Source: Chlamydiota bacterium (GTDB taxonomy: Bacteria > Auribacterota > Tritonobacteria > UBA1439). From it: a stretch of DNA of 64,000 nt. Within the stretch, counting starts at the first letter, position 1, and each line of letters starts with the position of its first letter. This document shows positions 25,071-34,982 of this stretch, piece after piece. The position numbers were made by a program, and so were the translations under genes. Under the pieces are notes generated by a model. That model saw only the letters and a program-made list of their open reading frames with translations. It ran no database searches and was not told where the DNA came from. The stretch lies in contig JAAYCL010000025.1 in assembly GCA_012729785.1 (NCBI GenBank), positions 1 to 64,000 of the forward strand. The letters are read 5' to 3'.

Positions 25071-26054
25071 TCAGCGCAATTTCCCCAGGTCGATCGGCGG
25101 CGACGTCCGCTGCTCCTCGATCGCGGCCTTGTAGAGCGGGTTCTCCCGGCAGAGCCGGGTGATCTCCGAGGCGACCCGGAGCGCCTGCCGCCCCTGCTCC
25201 CCGGGGACAAGCGGCTCCCGCGAGGCGCGCACGCAGTCGAGGAACGACACGATCTCGAGCTTGAGCGGCTCGTCTTTCTCGAGCGGCAGCTTCTCCCGGA
25301 CGATGCCCCCGCCGTCCTTCCGGTAGATCATCCCCTCCTGGTTCTGGTAGTCCAGGGAGAGGTAGGCGTTGCTCTGGAACACCCTGATCTTGCGCACCTT
25401 CTCGAAGCTGATCCGGCTCGCGGTGACGTTGGCGATGCAGCCGTTCTCAAACCGGAGGCGGGCATTGGCGATATCCTCGCTCCGGCTCAGCACGGGGATT
25501 CCGACCGCCTGGATCTCCACCAGCGGCGACGCCACGATGGTGAGGATGATGTCGATATCGTGGATCATCAGGTCGAGCACCACCCCGACCTCCGTCCCCT
25601 CGTGCTTGTACGGGGAGAGGCGGTGGACCTCGATGAACCCGACCCGCGTGAGTATCTTCCGCAGGGCGACGATGGCGGGGTTGAAGCGCTCGATGTGCCC
25701 GATCTGGAGCACCAGGTTCCTCGAGTGGGCGGCGTCGATGATCTCGTTCGCCTCCTGCATGTCCAGGGCGATCGGCTTCTCCAGGAGCACGTGCGCGCCG
25801 AGCTTGAGCGCCTCGATCGACACCGGGCGGTGCGCCTGCGTCGGGACCACCACGCTCACCGCGTCCAGCGTCCCGGGGATCTCGCCGAGGCTCCGGTACG
25901 GGGTCGTGCCGAACTTTCGGGCGATCTTGTACGCCGCCCGGTCGTCGATATCCACCACCCCGACGAGCTCCACGCCCGGCAGACCGGCGTAGATCCGGGC
26001 ATGGTGCCTTCCGAGGTTGCCCACCCCCACCACCGCCACGCGCATCCTCTCCAT
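25071..26054 (-). CDS. Gfo/Idh/MocA-family oxidoreductase in the lpx cluster
   Basis: A 327-residue NAD(P)-dependent sugar oxidoreductase: Rossmann motif VAVVGVGNLGRHHA (6-19), family motif VLLEKPIAL, and a C-terminal alpha/beta domain (about 125-325). It sits between lpxI and lpxB. Characterised Gfo/Idh enzymes in lipid A genes (GnnA) oxidise UDP-GlcNAc at C3 on the way to a 3-amino sugar used by LpxA, so a role in modifying the lipid A sugar is plausible. The partner aminotransferase GnnB is not in the window. The substrate is therefore an inference. Confidence 0.85.
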   Translation of the reverse strand: MERMRVAVVGVGNLGRHHARIYAGLPGVELVGVVDIDDRAAYKIARKFGTTPYRSLGEIPGTLDAVSVVVPTQAHRPVSIEALKLGAHVLLEKPIALDMQEANEIIDAAHSRNLVLQIGHIERFNPAIVALRKILTRVGFIEVHRLSPYKHEGTEVGVVLDLMIHDIDIILTIVASPLVEIQAVGIPVLSRSEDIANARLRFENGCIANVTASRISFEKVRKIRVFQSNAYLSLDYQNQEGMIYRKDGGGIVREKLPLEKDEPLKLEIVSFLDCVRASREPLVPGEQGRQALRVASEITRLCRENPLYKAAIEEQRTSPPIDLGKLR

Positions 26055-26133
26055 TAACCTCTCCTGTCGCTTCCCGGGTCGCCGTCCCGCCTCTTCGGGC
26101 CCGCTCCGGGCGCACGCGCCCGCGCGCCCCTTC

Positions 26134-26937
26134 CTATATCCCCACCACCGCCATCCCGGCCGCGTCGGCTTTCCGCAACACCTCCCCGCGATCCAGGATG
26201 ATGGTGCGCCCGGCCTCCAGCGCGAGCGCGGCCGCCCGCGCGTCGAGGAGGAGCCTGATCGTCGTCTCCCCCACCACGGGCACGTCGAAGCGCATATCCT
26301 GTCTCGGACGGCTCACCTTCACCGCCACCATCCCCTCGGGGCAGAGGGCGGCGGCGCGCCGCAGCGTCTCGTCGGTCCCCTCCATCGCCTCGACGGCGAC
26401 GACCGCCTTCTTCCTGACCACCACCGTCTGGCCTATGTCGAGCCGCGCCAGCTCGCGGGCGAGGGGGGAGCCGAACGCGATCTCATCCAGAACCGCCTTC
26501 CCCGGCGCGGCGCGGGTCATGACCCCCTTCCCCGCGACGCACGAGGAGAGGTAGGTCGTCGAGTCGAGAAGCGTGACACCCTCCTTCTCCAGCTCCCCCG
26601 CGATCGCCTTCAGGACCGTGCCCGGGCGCCGATCCGGCACGCGGGCCGCGAGGGCGAGCATCCGGAGGTCGAGCGCACGGACGCTGATGACCGACTTCGG
26701 CTCGAGTCCCCCCACCATCACCGCCTCGCGCACCCCGGCGCCGCGGAAGGCGCGCAGCAGCTTCCCCAGCTGGCCCAGGCCGACCCAGTGGATCTCGTCG
26801 ACCAGTTCCTCAAATTCCGGCGAGGTCTGGCCCGGGAAGGCCACGGCCACGAGACGCTCCACCCCCTTGTGGCGGGCCTCCCGCGCCGTGGCGAACGGGA
26901 GGCCCCCGCATCCGGCGATGATGCCCAGCGTCTTCAT
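26134..26937 (-). CDS. lpxI: UDP-2,3-diacylglucosamine pyrophosphatase LpxI
   Basis: LpxI (DUF1009) hydrolyses UDP-2,3-diacylglucosamine to lipid X, replacing LpxH. The 267-residue protein starts MKTLGIIAGCGGLPFATARE and has VMVGGLEPK and LDIGQTVVVRKKAVVAVEAMEGTD split over the typical C-terminal domain. The ATG at 26937 is chosen over a start 16 codons upstream because it matches the family start. It lies 44 bases after lpxA. No LpxH or LpxG is seen here. Confidence 0.92.
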   Translation of the reverse strand: MKTLGIIAGCGGLPFATAREARHKGVERLVAVAFPGQTSPEFEELVDEIHWVGLGQLGKLLRAFRGAGVREAVMVGGLEPKSVISVRALDLRMLALAARVPDRRPGTVLKAIAGELEKEGVTLLDSTTYLSSCVAGKGVMTRAAPGKAVLDEIAFGSPLARELARLDIGQTVVVRKKAVVAVEAMEGTDETLRRAAALCPEGMVAVKVSRPRQDMRFDVPVVGETTIRLLLDARAAALALEAGRTIILDRGEVLRKADAAGMAVVGI

Positions 26938-26981
26938 CCGGAATGGTCTCCGCCGCGGCGACGCGGCGCCCCCCGTGGCCG

Positions 26982-27758
26982 TCAACGGGCGATGCCGCGC
27001 GAGGAGCTCTCGATGAACCCGACGATCGATCCGACGTACGCCGAGGCCGGGTACTCCGACCTCAGGCTGGCGACCGCCTGGGTCACGTTGAGGGAGGAGT
27101 GAAAGAGCGTCTTGTGCGCCGCCTTGATCTCGGCGACCGCCTTGCGGGGGAGGTTCCTCCTCCTGAGCCCCTCCAGGTTCACGCCGCAGACGCGCGCGGG
27201 ATGCCCGTCGGCCATCATGTACGGGGGGATATCCTGCACCACCTTCGAGCAGCCCCCGATGATCGCCATCGTCCCGACCCTGCAGAACTGGTGGATGCCG
27301 ACGAGCCCCCCGATGATCGCCGCGTTCTCGACGCGGATGTGGCCGGCGAGGGTCGCGGCGTTGGCGAGGATGCAGTCGTCGCCGATCTCGCAGTCGTGCG
27401 CGACATGGCAGTAGACCATGAACAGGTTGCGGCTGCCGACGACGGTCTCGGAGCGCCCCGTCACCGTGCCGATCTGCATCGTCACGAACTCCCGGATCGT
27501 GTTATCGTCCCCGATGACGAGGCGCGTCTCCTCCCCCCGATACTTGAGATCCTGGTTTACCTCTCCGATCGAGGCGAACTGGAATATCCGGTTCCGCGCG
27601 CCGATGCGCGTCCGCCCGGTGATCACCGTGTGCGGCCCGACCGTCGTGCCGCAGCCGATGCGCACATGCTCCCCGACGATGCTGTAGGCGCCGATCTCGA
27701 CGCCCTCCGCCAGCTCCGCCTTCGGGTGTACGACCGCCGTAGGGTGGATCCTCGCCAT
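26982..27758 (-). CDS. lpxA: UDP-N-acetylglucosamine acyltransferase
   Basis: First step of lipid A synthesis, 3-O-acylation of UDP-GlcNAc (or N-acylation of a 3-amino analogue). The 258-residue left-handed beta-helix enzyme shows hexapeptide repeats from IHPTAVVHPKAELAEGVEIG and the catalytic-His region YCHVAHDCEIGDDCILAN, then GGLVGIHQFCRVGTMAIIGG. The C-terminal helical domain follows (GVNLEGLRRR). It is 23 bases after lpxC/fabZ. Confidence 0.96.
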   Translation of the reverse strand: MARIHPTAVVHPKAELAEGVEIGAYSIVGEHVRIGCGTTVGPHTVITGRTRIGARNRIFQFASIGEVNQDLKYRGEETRLVIGDDNTIREFVTMQIGTVTGRSETVVGSRNLFMVYCHVAHDCEIGDDCILANAATLAGHIRVENAAIIGGLVGIHQFCRVGTMAIIGGCSKVVQDIPPYMMADGHPARVCGVNLEGLRRRNLPRKAVAEIKAAHKTLFHSSLNVTQAVASLRSEYPASAYVGSIVGFIESSSRGIAR

Positions 27759-27781
27759 CGGCTTCCCCGCCTGTTGCGTGC

Positions 27782-29077
27782 CTAGATAAAGCTGAACGTC
27801 AGCTCCGCCTCCGCGGCGACCTTCCCGTCCACCCGGGCGATGCCCCGCACCCTGCCGGTCTTGGTCTTCCAGCGGATGACCTCCACCTCGAGGCGAAGCT
27901 GGTCGCCGGGGATCACCGGTTTCCGGAACTTCGCGTTCTCGATCCCCATGAAGAAGGCGAGCTTGCCGAGGTTCTCCTGGGTGCCGAGCATCAGAACCCC
28001 GGCGGTCTGCGCGAGCGCCTCAATGATGAGGACGCCGGGCATCACCGGCCGCTGCGGGAAGTGCCCGGTGAAGAACGGCTCGTTCGCGGTGACGTTCTTT
28101 ATCCCCACGATCCTCTCCCTCCCGCTGACCTCCACGATCCGGTCCACCAGCAGGAAGGGGAATCGGTGGGGGAGGATGCGCCTGATCTCCTGGATGTCCA
28201 TCACGGTTCCCTCCTGTGCATGCGTTCGAACGGGCGCCTTGCCGCGAACGGCGAGCGCCGCGAGCTTGCGGGCGACCTCCACGTTCAGTTCGTGCCCCGA
28301 GCGCATCGCGATCACGTGGGCGCGCAGGTGCGTGCCCACGAGGCACAGGTCGCCGATGATATCCAGGACCTTGTGGCGGGCAAACTCGTCGGGGAACCGG
28401 AGCCGCTCCTTGCTGTAGATCACCCCGTCGCCGATCACCACGGCGCACTCGAGGCTCCCGCCCTTGATCAGCCCCTGGGAGACCAGGTACTCGATCTCGT
28501 GGTAGAAGCAGAAGGTGCGCCCCGGCGCGATCTCGCGCTCGAACGTCTCCTCGTTCAACAAGAAGCTCACGAACTGGGCGGGGAGCGTCGGGTGCCTGAA
28601 ATCCATCGTGTAGGAGATCCTGAACTCGGGGGCGGGTATGACGGCGATGGCGGCGTTGTCCTTGGCCACCCAGACCGGCTCGGAGAGGACGAGCTCCCGC
28701 CGCGGGGCGTCCTGCTCCTCGATCCCGGCCGATCTGATCATCCGCACGTACGCCACGGCGCTCCCGTCGCCCACGGGGGGCTCGTTGGCGTCGAGTTCGA
28801 CGACCACGTTGTCGAGCCCGCAGCCGCGGATCGCCGCGAGGACGTGCTCCACCGTGTGGACCTCCGCCCCGTCGAGGGAGATCGTCGTGCCGCGGCGGAC
28901 GTCGGAGACGTTGCAGGCGAGCGCGGGGACCGCGGGCGCGCCGGGGAGGTCCGTGCGCACGAACCGCACGCCGGTGTCCGGGGGGGCGGGCGTGAAGACC
29001 AGGCGGGTCTTGCTGCCCGTGTGCACCCCGACGCCCGTCAGGCAGACGGGGGTCTTAATCGTGCGCTGGTTCGGCAT
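27782..29077 (-). CDS. lpxC/fabZ: Fused LpxC deacetylase and FabZ dehydratase
   Basis: A 431-residue bifunctional enzyme. Residues 1-280 are LpxC, the zinc deacetylase committing UDP-acyl-GlcNAc to lipid A: His74, His78, His235, Asp239 and His262 fall in the expected motifs (HTVEH, HKVLD, GHELN). Residues 293-431 are FabZ, (3R)-hydroxyacyl-ACP dehydratase: [10 protein letters not shown] (His304), [12 protein letters not shown] (His339) and Glu353. LpxC and FabZ compete for hydroxyacyl-ACP pools, so fusion fixes their ratio; such fusions are known in Bacteroidetes and PVC-type bacteria. It overlaps lpxD by 23 bases. Confidence 0.96.
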   Translation of the reverse strand: MPNQRTIKTPVCLTGVGVHTGSKTRLVFTPAPPDTGVRFVRTDLPGAPAVPALACNVSDVRRGTTISLDGAEVHTVEHVLAAIRGCGLDNVVVELDANEPPVGDGSAVAYVRMIRSAGIEEQDAPRRELVLSEPVWVAKDNAAIAVIPAPEFRISYTMDFRHPTLPAQFVSFLLNEETFEREIAPGRTFCFYHEIEYLVSQGLIKGGSLECAVVIGDGVIYSKERLRFPDEFARHKVLDIIGDLCLVGTHLRAHVIAMRSGHELNVEVARKLAALAVRGKAPVRTHAQEGTVMDIQEIRRILPHRFPFLLVDRIVEVSGRERIVGIKNVTANEPFFTGHFPQRPVMPGVLIIEALAQTAGVLMLGTQENLGKLAFFMGIENAKFRKPVIPGDQLRLEVEVIRWKTKTGRVRGIARVDGKVAAEAELTFSFI

Positions 29078-30113
29078 CGTTCCGCCCGGGCCTCCCGCCC
29101 TTTTCGAGACGCTGTTCGATCCGGCGGACCTTCCGGATAAGCTGCGGCAGGCGCAGGAGCGCGGCGTGCACCTTCTTGAACCCCTTCCCCTCCATCGCCG
29201 GGATGCCGATGTAGAACGAGTTCGGGGGCACGTTCTTGGAGACGCCGCCCTTGGCGCCGATGATCGTGTTGTCGCCGATCGTCACGTGCCCGACGACGCC
29301 GACCTGCCCGGCCAGGATCACGTTCCTCCCGACCGTGGTGCTCCCCGAGATCCCCACCTGCGCCACGATGATCGAGTTCTCCCCAATGTCGCAGTTGTGG
29401 GCGATCTGGACGAGGTTGTCGATCTTCGTCCCCTTCCGGATGATCGTCTTCTCGAAGCGGGCGCGGTCGATCGTCACGTTCGAGCCGATCTCCACGTCGT
29501 CCTCGATCTCCACGGTGCCGATCTGGGGGATCTTCTGGTGGACCCCCTTGACCGCGACGTAGCCGAAGCCGTCGCTCCCGATCACGCTGCCGCTGTGGAT
29601 GCTCACCCGCCGGCCGACGACGCAGCGCTCCCGGATGATGACGTTCGGGTAGATGTGGCAATCCTCGCCGATGGAGGTTTCGTGGCCGATGTAGACGCCG
29701 CTCCGGATGACGGTGCGGTCGCCGATGACGGCCCCGTCCTCCACCACCGCGAACGGACCGATTGAGACATCCGCGCCGAGCACCGCCTTCTTCCCGACCG
29801 CGGCCCGCGCGTCGACCCCCTTCGGGAACTCGGGCTTCTTCGGGCCGAAGAGCTCGATCAGTTTCGAGAAGGCGAACGACGGGTTGTCGACCCGGACCAG
29901 GGCGCACGCCGAGGCGACCTTGAGCCCTTTCTGGACCACCACCGCCGCGGCCCGCGTCGTCTCGAGCAGCGGCGCGTATTTCGGATTGGCGAGGAAGGTG
30001 AGATGCCCCTCCCGCGCCTCCTTGATCCCCGATGCGCCGGTGATCACGGCTTTCGGGTCCCCCTCTATCTCCCCGCCGATCAGGGAGGCGATCTCCTTCA
30101 ATGTGATCTTCAT
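29055..30113 (-). CDS. lpxD: UDP-3-O-acylglucosamine N-acyltransferase
   Basis: Adds the N-linked acyl chain after LpxC. The 352-residue protein has the N-terminal uridine-binding domain (about 1-100, [14 protein letters not shown]) and a hexapeptide left-handed beta-helix (about 105-320) with the catalytic His in [22 protein letters not shown]. The C-terminal helix region is Arg/Lys-rich. It overlaps the start of lpxC/fabZ by 23 bases and follows skp by 33. Confidence 0.95.
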   Translation of the reverse strand: MKITLKEIASLIGGEIEGDPKAVITGASGIKEAREGHLTFLANPKYAPLLETTRAAAVVVQKGLKVASACALVRVDNPSFAFSKLIELFGPKKPEFPKGVDARAAVGKKAVLGADVSIGPFAVVEDGAVIGDRTVIRSGVYIGHETSIGEDCHIYPNVIIRERCVVGRRVSIHSGSVIGSDGFGYVAVKGVHQKIPQIGTVEIEDDVEIGSNVTIDRARFEKTIIRKGTKIDNLVQIAHNCDIGENSIIVAQVGISGSTTVGRNVILAGQVGVVGHVTIGDNTIIGAKGGVSKNVPPNSFYIGIPAMEGKGFKKVHAALLRLPQLIRKVRRIEQRLEKGGRPGRNDAEPAHD

Positions 30114-30146
30114 GGTGCACCCCTCGTTGACGCCGCTTGTTGCCCG

Positions 30147-30677
30147 CTATCTCCTCGCGTCGGCGTACTTCTTGTTGAGCGCCTTGACGATCCCCTCGGT
30201 GAGATCCAGCGCATCGGCGCGGTACCCGATCTCCTCGGCGGTGAAGGAGAGGATCAGGGCGTACCCGTCCGCCCTCCCGATTTCGGCCAGCGCGGCGCGT
30301 ATGTCGCCGAGGATCTCCTCCTGGAGGCGCGCCTGCTTCTGCACCGCCTCGCGCTTCACCTTCTCCTCGAACTGATAGAGCGCCTTGACCTTCTCGTCAA
30401 CGACCGCCTCCTTCTTCTTTTTCGGCTCATCGCGCAGGAGATCCGCCTCGTCCTTCAGCGCGTTGATCTCCTCCACCATCGTCTTCCGCGCGGCGATCTT
30501 CTCCTTGCGCTCCTGCTGGAGCTTCTCGTTCAGATCGAGGGTCTTCTGGTACTTCTCGAACACCCGCTCCACCTCGATGTAGCCGATCTTGACGCCGGCG
30601 GCCCCCGCCACGGCCGCCGCGCACGCACACCCCGCCGCGAGCAGCGCCGCGGCAGCCCGTCTTGGCCTCACGCCCAT
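30147..30677 (-). CDS. skp: Periplasmic chaperone Skp/OmpH
   Basis: Holds unfolded outer-membrane proteins on the way to BamA. The 176-residue protein has an Ala-rich signal peptide (about 1-25), a short strand IGYIEVERVFEKY, and a long charged coiled coil (about 45-115, LQQERKEKIAARKTMVEEI). The ending (ALILSFTAEEIGYRADALDLT, then IVKALNKKYA) is typical of OmpH. It follows bamA by 13 bases and precedes lpxD, the usual order. Confidence 0.92.
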   Translation of the reverse strand: MGVRPRRAAAALLAAGCACAAAVAGAAGVKIGYIEVERVFEKYQKTLDLNEKLQQERKEKIAARKTMVEEINALKDEADLLRDEPKKKKEAVVDEKVKALYQFEEKVKREAVQKQARLQEEILGDIRAALAEIGRADGYALILSFTAEEIGYRADALDLTEGIVKALNKKYADARR

Positions 30678-30690
30678 CCCGGTCTCCCCC

Positions 30691-33081
30691 CTAGAAGATC
30701 GTCCCCACGTTGAAGCTGAACGCGCCGTTCTCCCCCTCGGTCCAATCGTCGGTGATGATCGGGATGCCGTAGTCGAGCTTGATCGGGCCGACGGGGAGGT
30801 TCAGACGCACGCCCATCCCGACCGACGCCACGATGCCGTCCATGAAATCGCTGGGCGTCGAGTAGACGTTCCCCATGTCGAAGAAGGCGGCGCCCCGGAT
30901 CTTGGAGACGAGCGGAAAGGTGTACTCCAGGCTCCCGGCGATCATCGCCTCGCCCCCGATCGGCTCGTCGTTGGAGTCGCGCGGGCCCACGTCGCGGTAC
31001 TCGAAACCGCGGATGCTGTCGCCGCCGCCGAGGAAGAACCGCTCCGACATCGGGATATCCGAGGAGTCGCCGTACGCCCGCCCGAGGCCCGCCGTCCCGG
31101 CGACCCTGACCACGTGGTCGGGGAAGCTTTCGATCGGGACGAAATACTGGCTTGCCATCGCCTCGATCTTGACGAACTCCGCGTCGCCGCCGAGGCCCGC
31201 GAACTCCGCCGTCACGCTCGAGACGTCGCCGCGGTGCGGGAAGACGATCGAGTCGCGGGTGTCGCGGGAGAGCCCGAAGCTGACGGAGCTGATGAGGCTG
31301 TCGCCGTCCTCGGCCCGCATCTCGGCCGAGGCGTCGTCGTCGACGTCCATGCGGACGTTCTCCATCTTGTAGACGACGTCCCCGCGGTAGAACTCCCCGA
31401 ACGCCTTGCCGAGGCGGAGATCGCCTCCGAGGCGGTCCTCGTTGAAGTAGTCGCTCAGGTACTGGCTGTTGCGGGAGTACAGGTCGAAGCCCGCGGCGAG
31501 TTTCCGCCCCATGAAGTACGGCTCGGTGAAACTGAAGAGGAAGTCCTGCCGCTCGAATCCGAGCTCCGCCCGCACCCTGAGCTTCTGCCCGCCGCCGGTG
31601 AAGTACGGGAGATTCAACGCGTCGAAGTTGCTCTGGGCGATCTCCGCGAATCCGATGAACCCGTCGATCGAGCTGAAGCCGGCCCCGAAGCTGAGCTGCC
31701 CGGTCTTCCCCTCCTCCAGATCCACCGACAGGTTTTGCGTCCGCCCCTCCTCACCCGGCGACGACGCGACCTTCACCGAGTCGAAGTAGCCGGTGTTCTC
31801 CAGCCGCTCCCGGCTCCGCTGGATCTTGAGGGCGTTGAAGACGTCTCCGGGCATCACGCCGATCTCGCGCCGGATGACGTGGTCCTTGGTCCGGGTGTTG
31901 CCGCGGATGTCGATCCTCCCTACGTAGTACGGGTCGTACTCCTTTACCGCGTAGGCGATGTCGATCCGGCCGGTCTCGGGATTCAGCCGCTTCTCGCTGG
32001 CGATCTCGGCGTCCGTGTGCCCCTTGGCGAAGTAGAGCGCCCGGACCGCGTTGATGTCCGCCTGCAGGGCATTGGGGGAGAAGACGCTGTCGGGCCCCAT
32101 GGTGAGCGCGCGCCGGAGCTCGTCCGTGTCGTAGATTTTGTTGCCCGAGATCGTGACCTCGCCCACCTGGTAGGTGCCCCCCTCCTCGACCGCGATCTCG
32201 ATGTCGATGAAGCGGCCGTCGGGGGAGAGCTTCTTCTCCACCGCGCCGTACTTCATGTCCACGTAGCCGAGCGAGGCGTAGTAGGCCCTGATCCGCTCGA
32301 GGTCGTCGGAGAACGCGTCCTCGTCCAGCAGGCCGGTCGAGTACAGGTAGCTCAGCGGCCACTTGAAGAGCGGCCAGGGGGCGCGGCGCTTCGTCTGCAT
32401 CAGCGTCACGAGGCGTTTCGCCGGGACATGGTCGTTCCCGGAGAAGACGATGCGGCTGATCGCCTGCCGCTCCCCCTCGCGCACCGTGAAGACCGCGATC
32501 GCCTCGGGCCGTTCCGTGTGGGTCACGATTTCGTACCGCACCTCCGCCGCCGGGAACCCCTCCGCCGCGTACAGTTTCGAGAGGGCGTCCTGATCCTCCA
32601 CGAGGAGCCTCTCGTTCAGCGCCTCGCCGGGTTTGGACTTCATCTCGCGCCGGAGCCGCTCGGTCGACAGCGCCGCGTTGCCCTTGAACCCTATCTCCCT
32701 CAGTTCGGGCTTCTCCTTCACGACGTAGGCGACCTTGACCCCCCCCTCGGCGCGCTCGACGTCGACGCTGATGTTGGCGAAGTAGCCCAGCTCGTAGAGG
32801 CGGGTGACGTCCGCCCTGACCGTCTCCTCGCTGAAGAGCCCCTCCTCCCGCGTCTCGAGCTTGTTGAAGATCAGCGTGTCGCTCACCGTGCGGTTCCCCA
32901 TCACGGCGACGGCCGTCACCTTCTCCCCCTCGCACTGCAGGGCGGCGGCGCGCCCGGCGCCGAGGAGGGAAACGGCCAGAGACGCGGCGGCGGCGAGGCG
33001 CCCCAGCGGTCCGAGCCCGCGCGGCCCCCGACGGTTTCGCCCGCGCCCGGTTTGAGTCGTCCAGCGGCGATCAGCCGTCAA
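30691..33081 (-). CDS. bamA: Outer-membrane protein assembly factor BamA
   Basis: Central pore of the BAM complex. The 796-residue protein has a signal peptide (about 25-48), five POTRA domains (about 50-400, e.g. VTAVAVMGNRTVSDTLIFNKL) and a C-terminal 16-strand barrel (about 430-796) with the lid motif SIRGFEYRDVGP. It ends with an aromatic (VGTIF), the usual insertion signal. The start is TTG at 33081, 11 bases inside dnaB, with GAGGAGGG eight bases upstream lying in dnaB's last codons. It heads the envelope half of the long operon. Confidence 0.93.
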   Translation of the reverse strand: MTADRRWTTQTGRGRNRRGPRGLGPLGRLAAAASLAVSLLGAGRAAALQCEGEKVTAVAVMGNRTVSDTLIFNKLETREEGLFSEETVRADVTRLYELGYFANISVDVERAEGGVKVAYVVKEKPELREIGFKGNAALSTERLRREMKSKPGEALNERLLVEDQDALSKLYAAEGFPAAEVRYEIVTHTERPEAIAVFTVREGERQAISRIVFSGNDHVPAKRLVTLMQTKRRAPWPLFKWPLSYLYSTGLLDEDAFSDDLERIRAYYASLGYVDMKYGAVEKKLSPDGRFIDIEIAVEEGGTYQVGEVTISGNKIYDTDELRRALTMGPDSVFSPNALQADINAVRALYFAKGHTDAEIASEKRLNPETGRIDIAYAVKEYDPYYVGRIDIRGNTRTKDHVIRREIGVMPGDVFNALKIQRSRERLENTGYFDSVKVASSPGEEGRTQNLSVDLEEGKTGQLSFGAGFSSIDGFIGFAEIAQSNFDALNLPYFTGGGQKLRVRAELGFERQDFLFSFTEPYFMGRKLAAGFDLYSRNSQYLSDYFNEDRLGGDLRLGKAFGEFYRGDVVYKMENVRMDVDDDASAEMRAEDGDSLISSVSFGLSRDTRDSIVFPHRGDVSSVTAEFAGLGGDAEFVKIEAMASQYFVPIESFPDHVVRVAGTAGLGRAYGDSSDIPMSERFFLGGGDSIRGFEYRDVGPRDSNDEPIGGEAMIAGSLEYTFPLVSKIRGAAFFDMGNVYSTPSDFMDGIVASVGMGVRLNLPVGPIKLDYGIPIITDDWTEGENGAFSFNVGTIF

Positions 33082-34447
33082 CGGGGGTGCCCTCCTCGTC
33101 TCCGCGCGGGGTGTAGTTCTCGAAATGCGTGCACTCCTCGAGGAAGGTAAGCTTGACGTTTCCGACCGGCCCGTTCCGCTGCTTGGCGATGATCACCTCC
33201 GCCCTCCCCTTGGCCTCCTCGTTGTCCGGCTCGTAGTACTCCTCCCGGAAAAGGAGCAGCACGACGTCCGCGTCCTGCTCGATGGCGCCCGACTCACGCA
33301 GATCCGAGAGGCGCGGGCGGTGATCCGGCCTCGCCTCGGCCTCCCGGTTGAGCTGGGAGAGGACGATCACCGGGACCGCGAGCTCGCGGGCGAGCGCCTT
33401 GAGCGAGCGCGAGATCTCCGAGATCTCCTGCTGCCGGTTCTCCACCTTTTTCGAGTAGGAGCGCATCAGCTGCAGATAGTCCACGATCACCAGGCCGATC
33501 TTCTCGCGCGCGGCGAGGCGCCGCGCCTTCGCGCGCATCTCAAGCACGGAGAGGGCGGGACTGTCGTCGATGTAGATCGGCGCCGCGGCGAGCTTCCCCG
33601 CCGCATTGACGAGTTTCGGGAAGTCATGCTTCTCCGAGATGAAGCCGGTGCGGACGTTGTGGGCGCTGACGCGGGCGTGGGAGCAGAGCATCCGCAGCAC
33701 GAGCTGCTCCCGCGCCATCTCGAGGCTGAAGACCGCGGTCGGGATCTTCCCGACGATCGCGGCATGCTCGGCGATGTTCAGGGCGAGACTCGTCTTCCCC
33801 ATCGAGGGGCGGGCCGCGATGATGATCAGGTCGGAGGGCTGGAACCCCGCCGTGTGCGTGTCGAGGTCCGTGTAGCCGGTGGGGACGCCGGTGACGTACT
33901 CCTTCTTCTGGTAGAGGCTCTCGACCGTCTCGATGCTGTGCTTGATCAGTTCGCCGACCTTGACGAACCCCTGGGTGTCGCGGCGCTGGGCGATGTCGAA
34001 GATCTCCCGCTCGGCCTCGTCGAGAAGCTCGTTGACCTCCTCGCCGCCGTCGTAGCAGCGGCTGACGATGCCGGAGGCGGCGGCGATGAGCCGCCTGAGG
34101 AGGGCCTTCTCCCGCACGATCTTTAGGTGGTGGGAGACGTTCGCCGCGGAGGGGACCGCGTCCAGGAGGGCGCTGATGTAGGAGGCGCCGCCGACCGCCT
34201 CGAGCTCCTTGCGCTTCTTCAGGTGCTCGGAGAGGGTGATGATATCCACCGGCTCGTTGGCGTCGAAGAGCTCCACGACCGCCGAGAAGATCATGGCGTG
34301 GGCGCCCTTGTAGAAACTGTCCGCGGTGATGGCCTCGATGGCGTGCCCGATCGCCTCCCGGTCCAGCAGCATCGCGCCGAGAACGCCCATCTCCGCGTCG
34401 AGATTCTGCGGGGGAAGCTTGTCGAGAACGGTTTCCGGCGCGGCCAT
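33071..34447 (-). CDS. dnaB: Replicative DNA helicase DnaB
   Basis: A 458-residue hexameric helicase. The N-terminal domain (about 1-150, PPQNLDAEMGVLGAMLLD) is followed by the RecA-like motor: Walker A ARPSMGKTSLALNIAEH, Walker B VIVDYLQLM and the finger SQLNREAEARPDHRPRLSDL. No intein is present. It lies 50 bases after rplI, the common rpsF-ssb-rpsR-rplI-dnaB order, but is then followed without a gap by bamA. Confidence 0.96.
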   Translation of the reverse strand: MAAPETVLDKLPPQNLDAEMGVLGAMLLDREAIGHAIEAITADSFYKGAHAMIFSAVVELFDANEPVDIITLSEHLKKRKELEAVGGASYISALLDAVPSAANVSHHLKIVREKALLRRLIAAASGIVSRCYDGGEEVNELLDEAEREIFDIAQRRDTQGFVKVGELIKHSIETVESLYQKKEYVTGVPTGYTDLDTHTAGFQPSDLIIIAARPSMGKTSLALNIAEHAAIVGKIPTAVFSLEMAREQLVLRMLCSHARVSAHNVRTGFISEKHDFPKLVNAAGKLAAAPIYIDDSPALSVLEMRAKARRLAAREKIGLVIVDYLQLMRSYSKKVENRQQEISEISRSLKALARELAVPVIVLSQLNREAEARPDHRPRLSDLRESGAIEQDADVVLLLFREEYYEPDNEEAKGRAEVIIAKQRNGPVGNVKLTFLEECTHFENYTPRGDEEGTPVDG

Positions 34448-34497
34448 GCCGACCTCCGCGATGCACCCGACCGTTCCGCGCGCGGGCGCGCGGGCGG

Positions 34498-34947
34498 TTA
34501 CTTCTCGACGATCCAGACCTTCACCGTGGCGGCGACTTCCTTGTGGAGGCGGACGGCCACGTTGAACACGCCGAGTTCCTTCAGCGGCTCCTCGAGCTCC
34601 ACCTGCCGTTTGCCGAGGGGGAAACCGGCCTTCTCCAGCGCCTCGGCGATATGCGCGGCGGTGACGGAGCCGAACAGCTTGCCGTCCTCACCCGCCTGCA
34701 CCTGTATCGTGCAGGAGGCCTTGCTCAAGGTTTCGGCCTCCCGGCGGAGTTCTTCGAGCGCGCGGCGCGCCTCGGCCTCGCGCTTGGCCTTCTCGATCTC
34801 GAGCGCCTTGATATGGCGCGGCGTCGCCGGCGCCGCCAGTGCGCGCGGGAACAGGTAGTTGCGGGCGTACCCCGGCGAAACCTTCTTGATATCCCCCTGC
34901 GCGCCGAGGCCCGGCACGTCATGCATCAACACTATTTCGGTTTCCAT
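34498..34947 (-). CDS. rplI: 50S ribosomal protein L9
   Basis: A 149-residue L9. The N-terminal domain (EIVLMHDVPGLGAQGDIKKV, then GYARNYLFPRALA) leads to a long helix rich in Glu/Arg and a C-terminal domain (KLFGSVTAAHIAEAL). The ATG at 34947 gives the normal length. It follows rpsR by 35 bases. Confidence 0.97.
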   Translation of the reverse strand: METEIVLMHDVPGLGAQGDIKKVSPGYARNYLFPRALAAPATPRHIKALEIEKAKREAEARRALEELRREAETLSKASCTIQVQAGEDGKLFGSVTAAHIAEALEKAGFPLGKRQVELEEPLKELGVFNVAVRLHKEVAATVKVWIVEK

Positions 34948-34982
34948 GGTACGGCGGTTCTCCAGTAAGCCACGCTGCAGGC

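Noticed and set aside
30589-33150. An 853-codon plus-strand open frame
   Set aside because: It is the exact antisense of bamA, with low-complexity composition and no ribosome-binding site.
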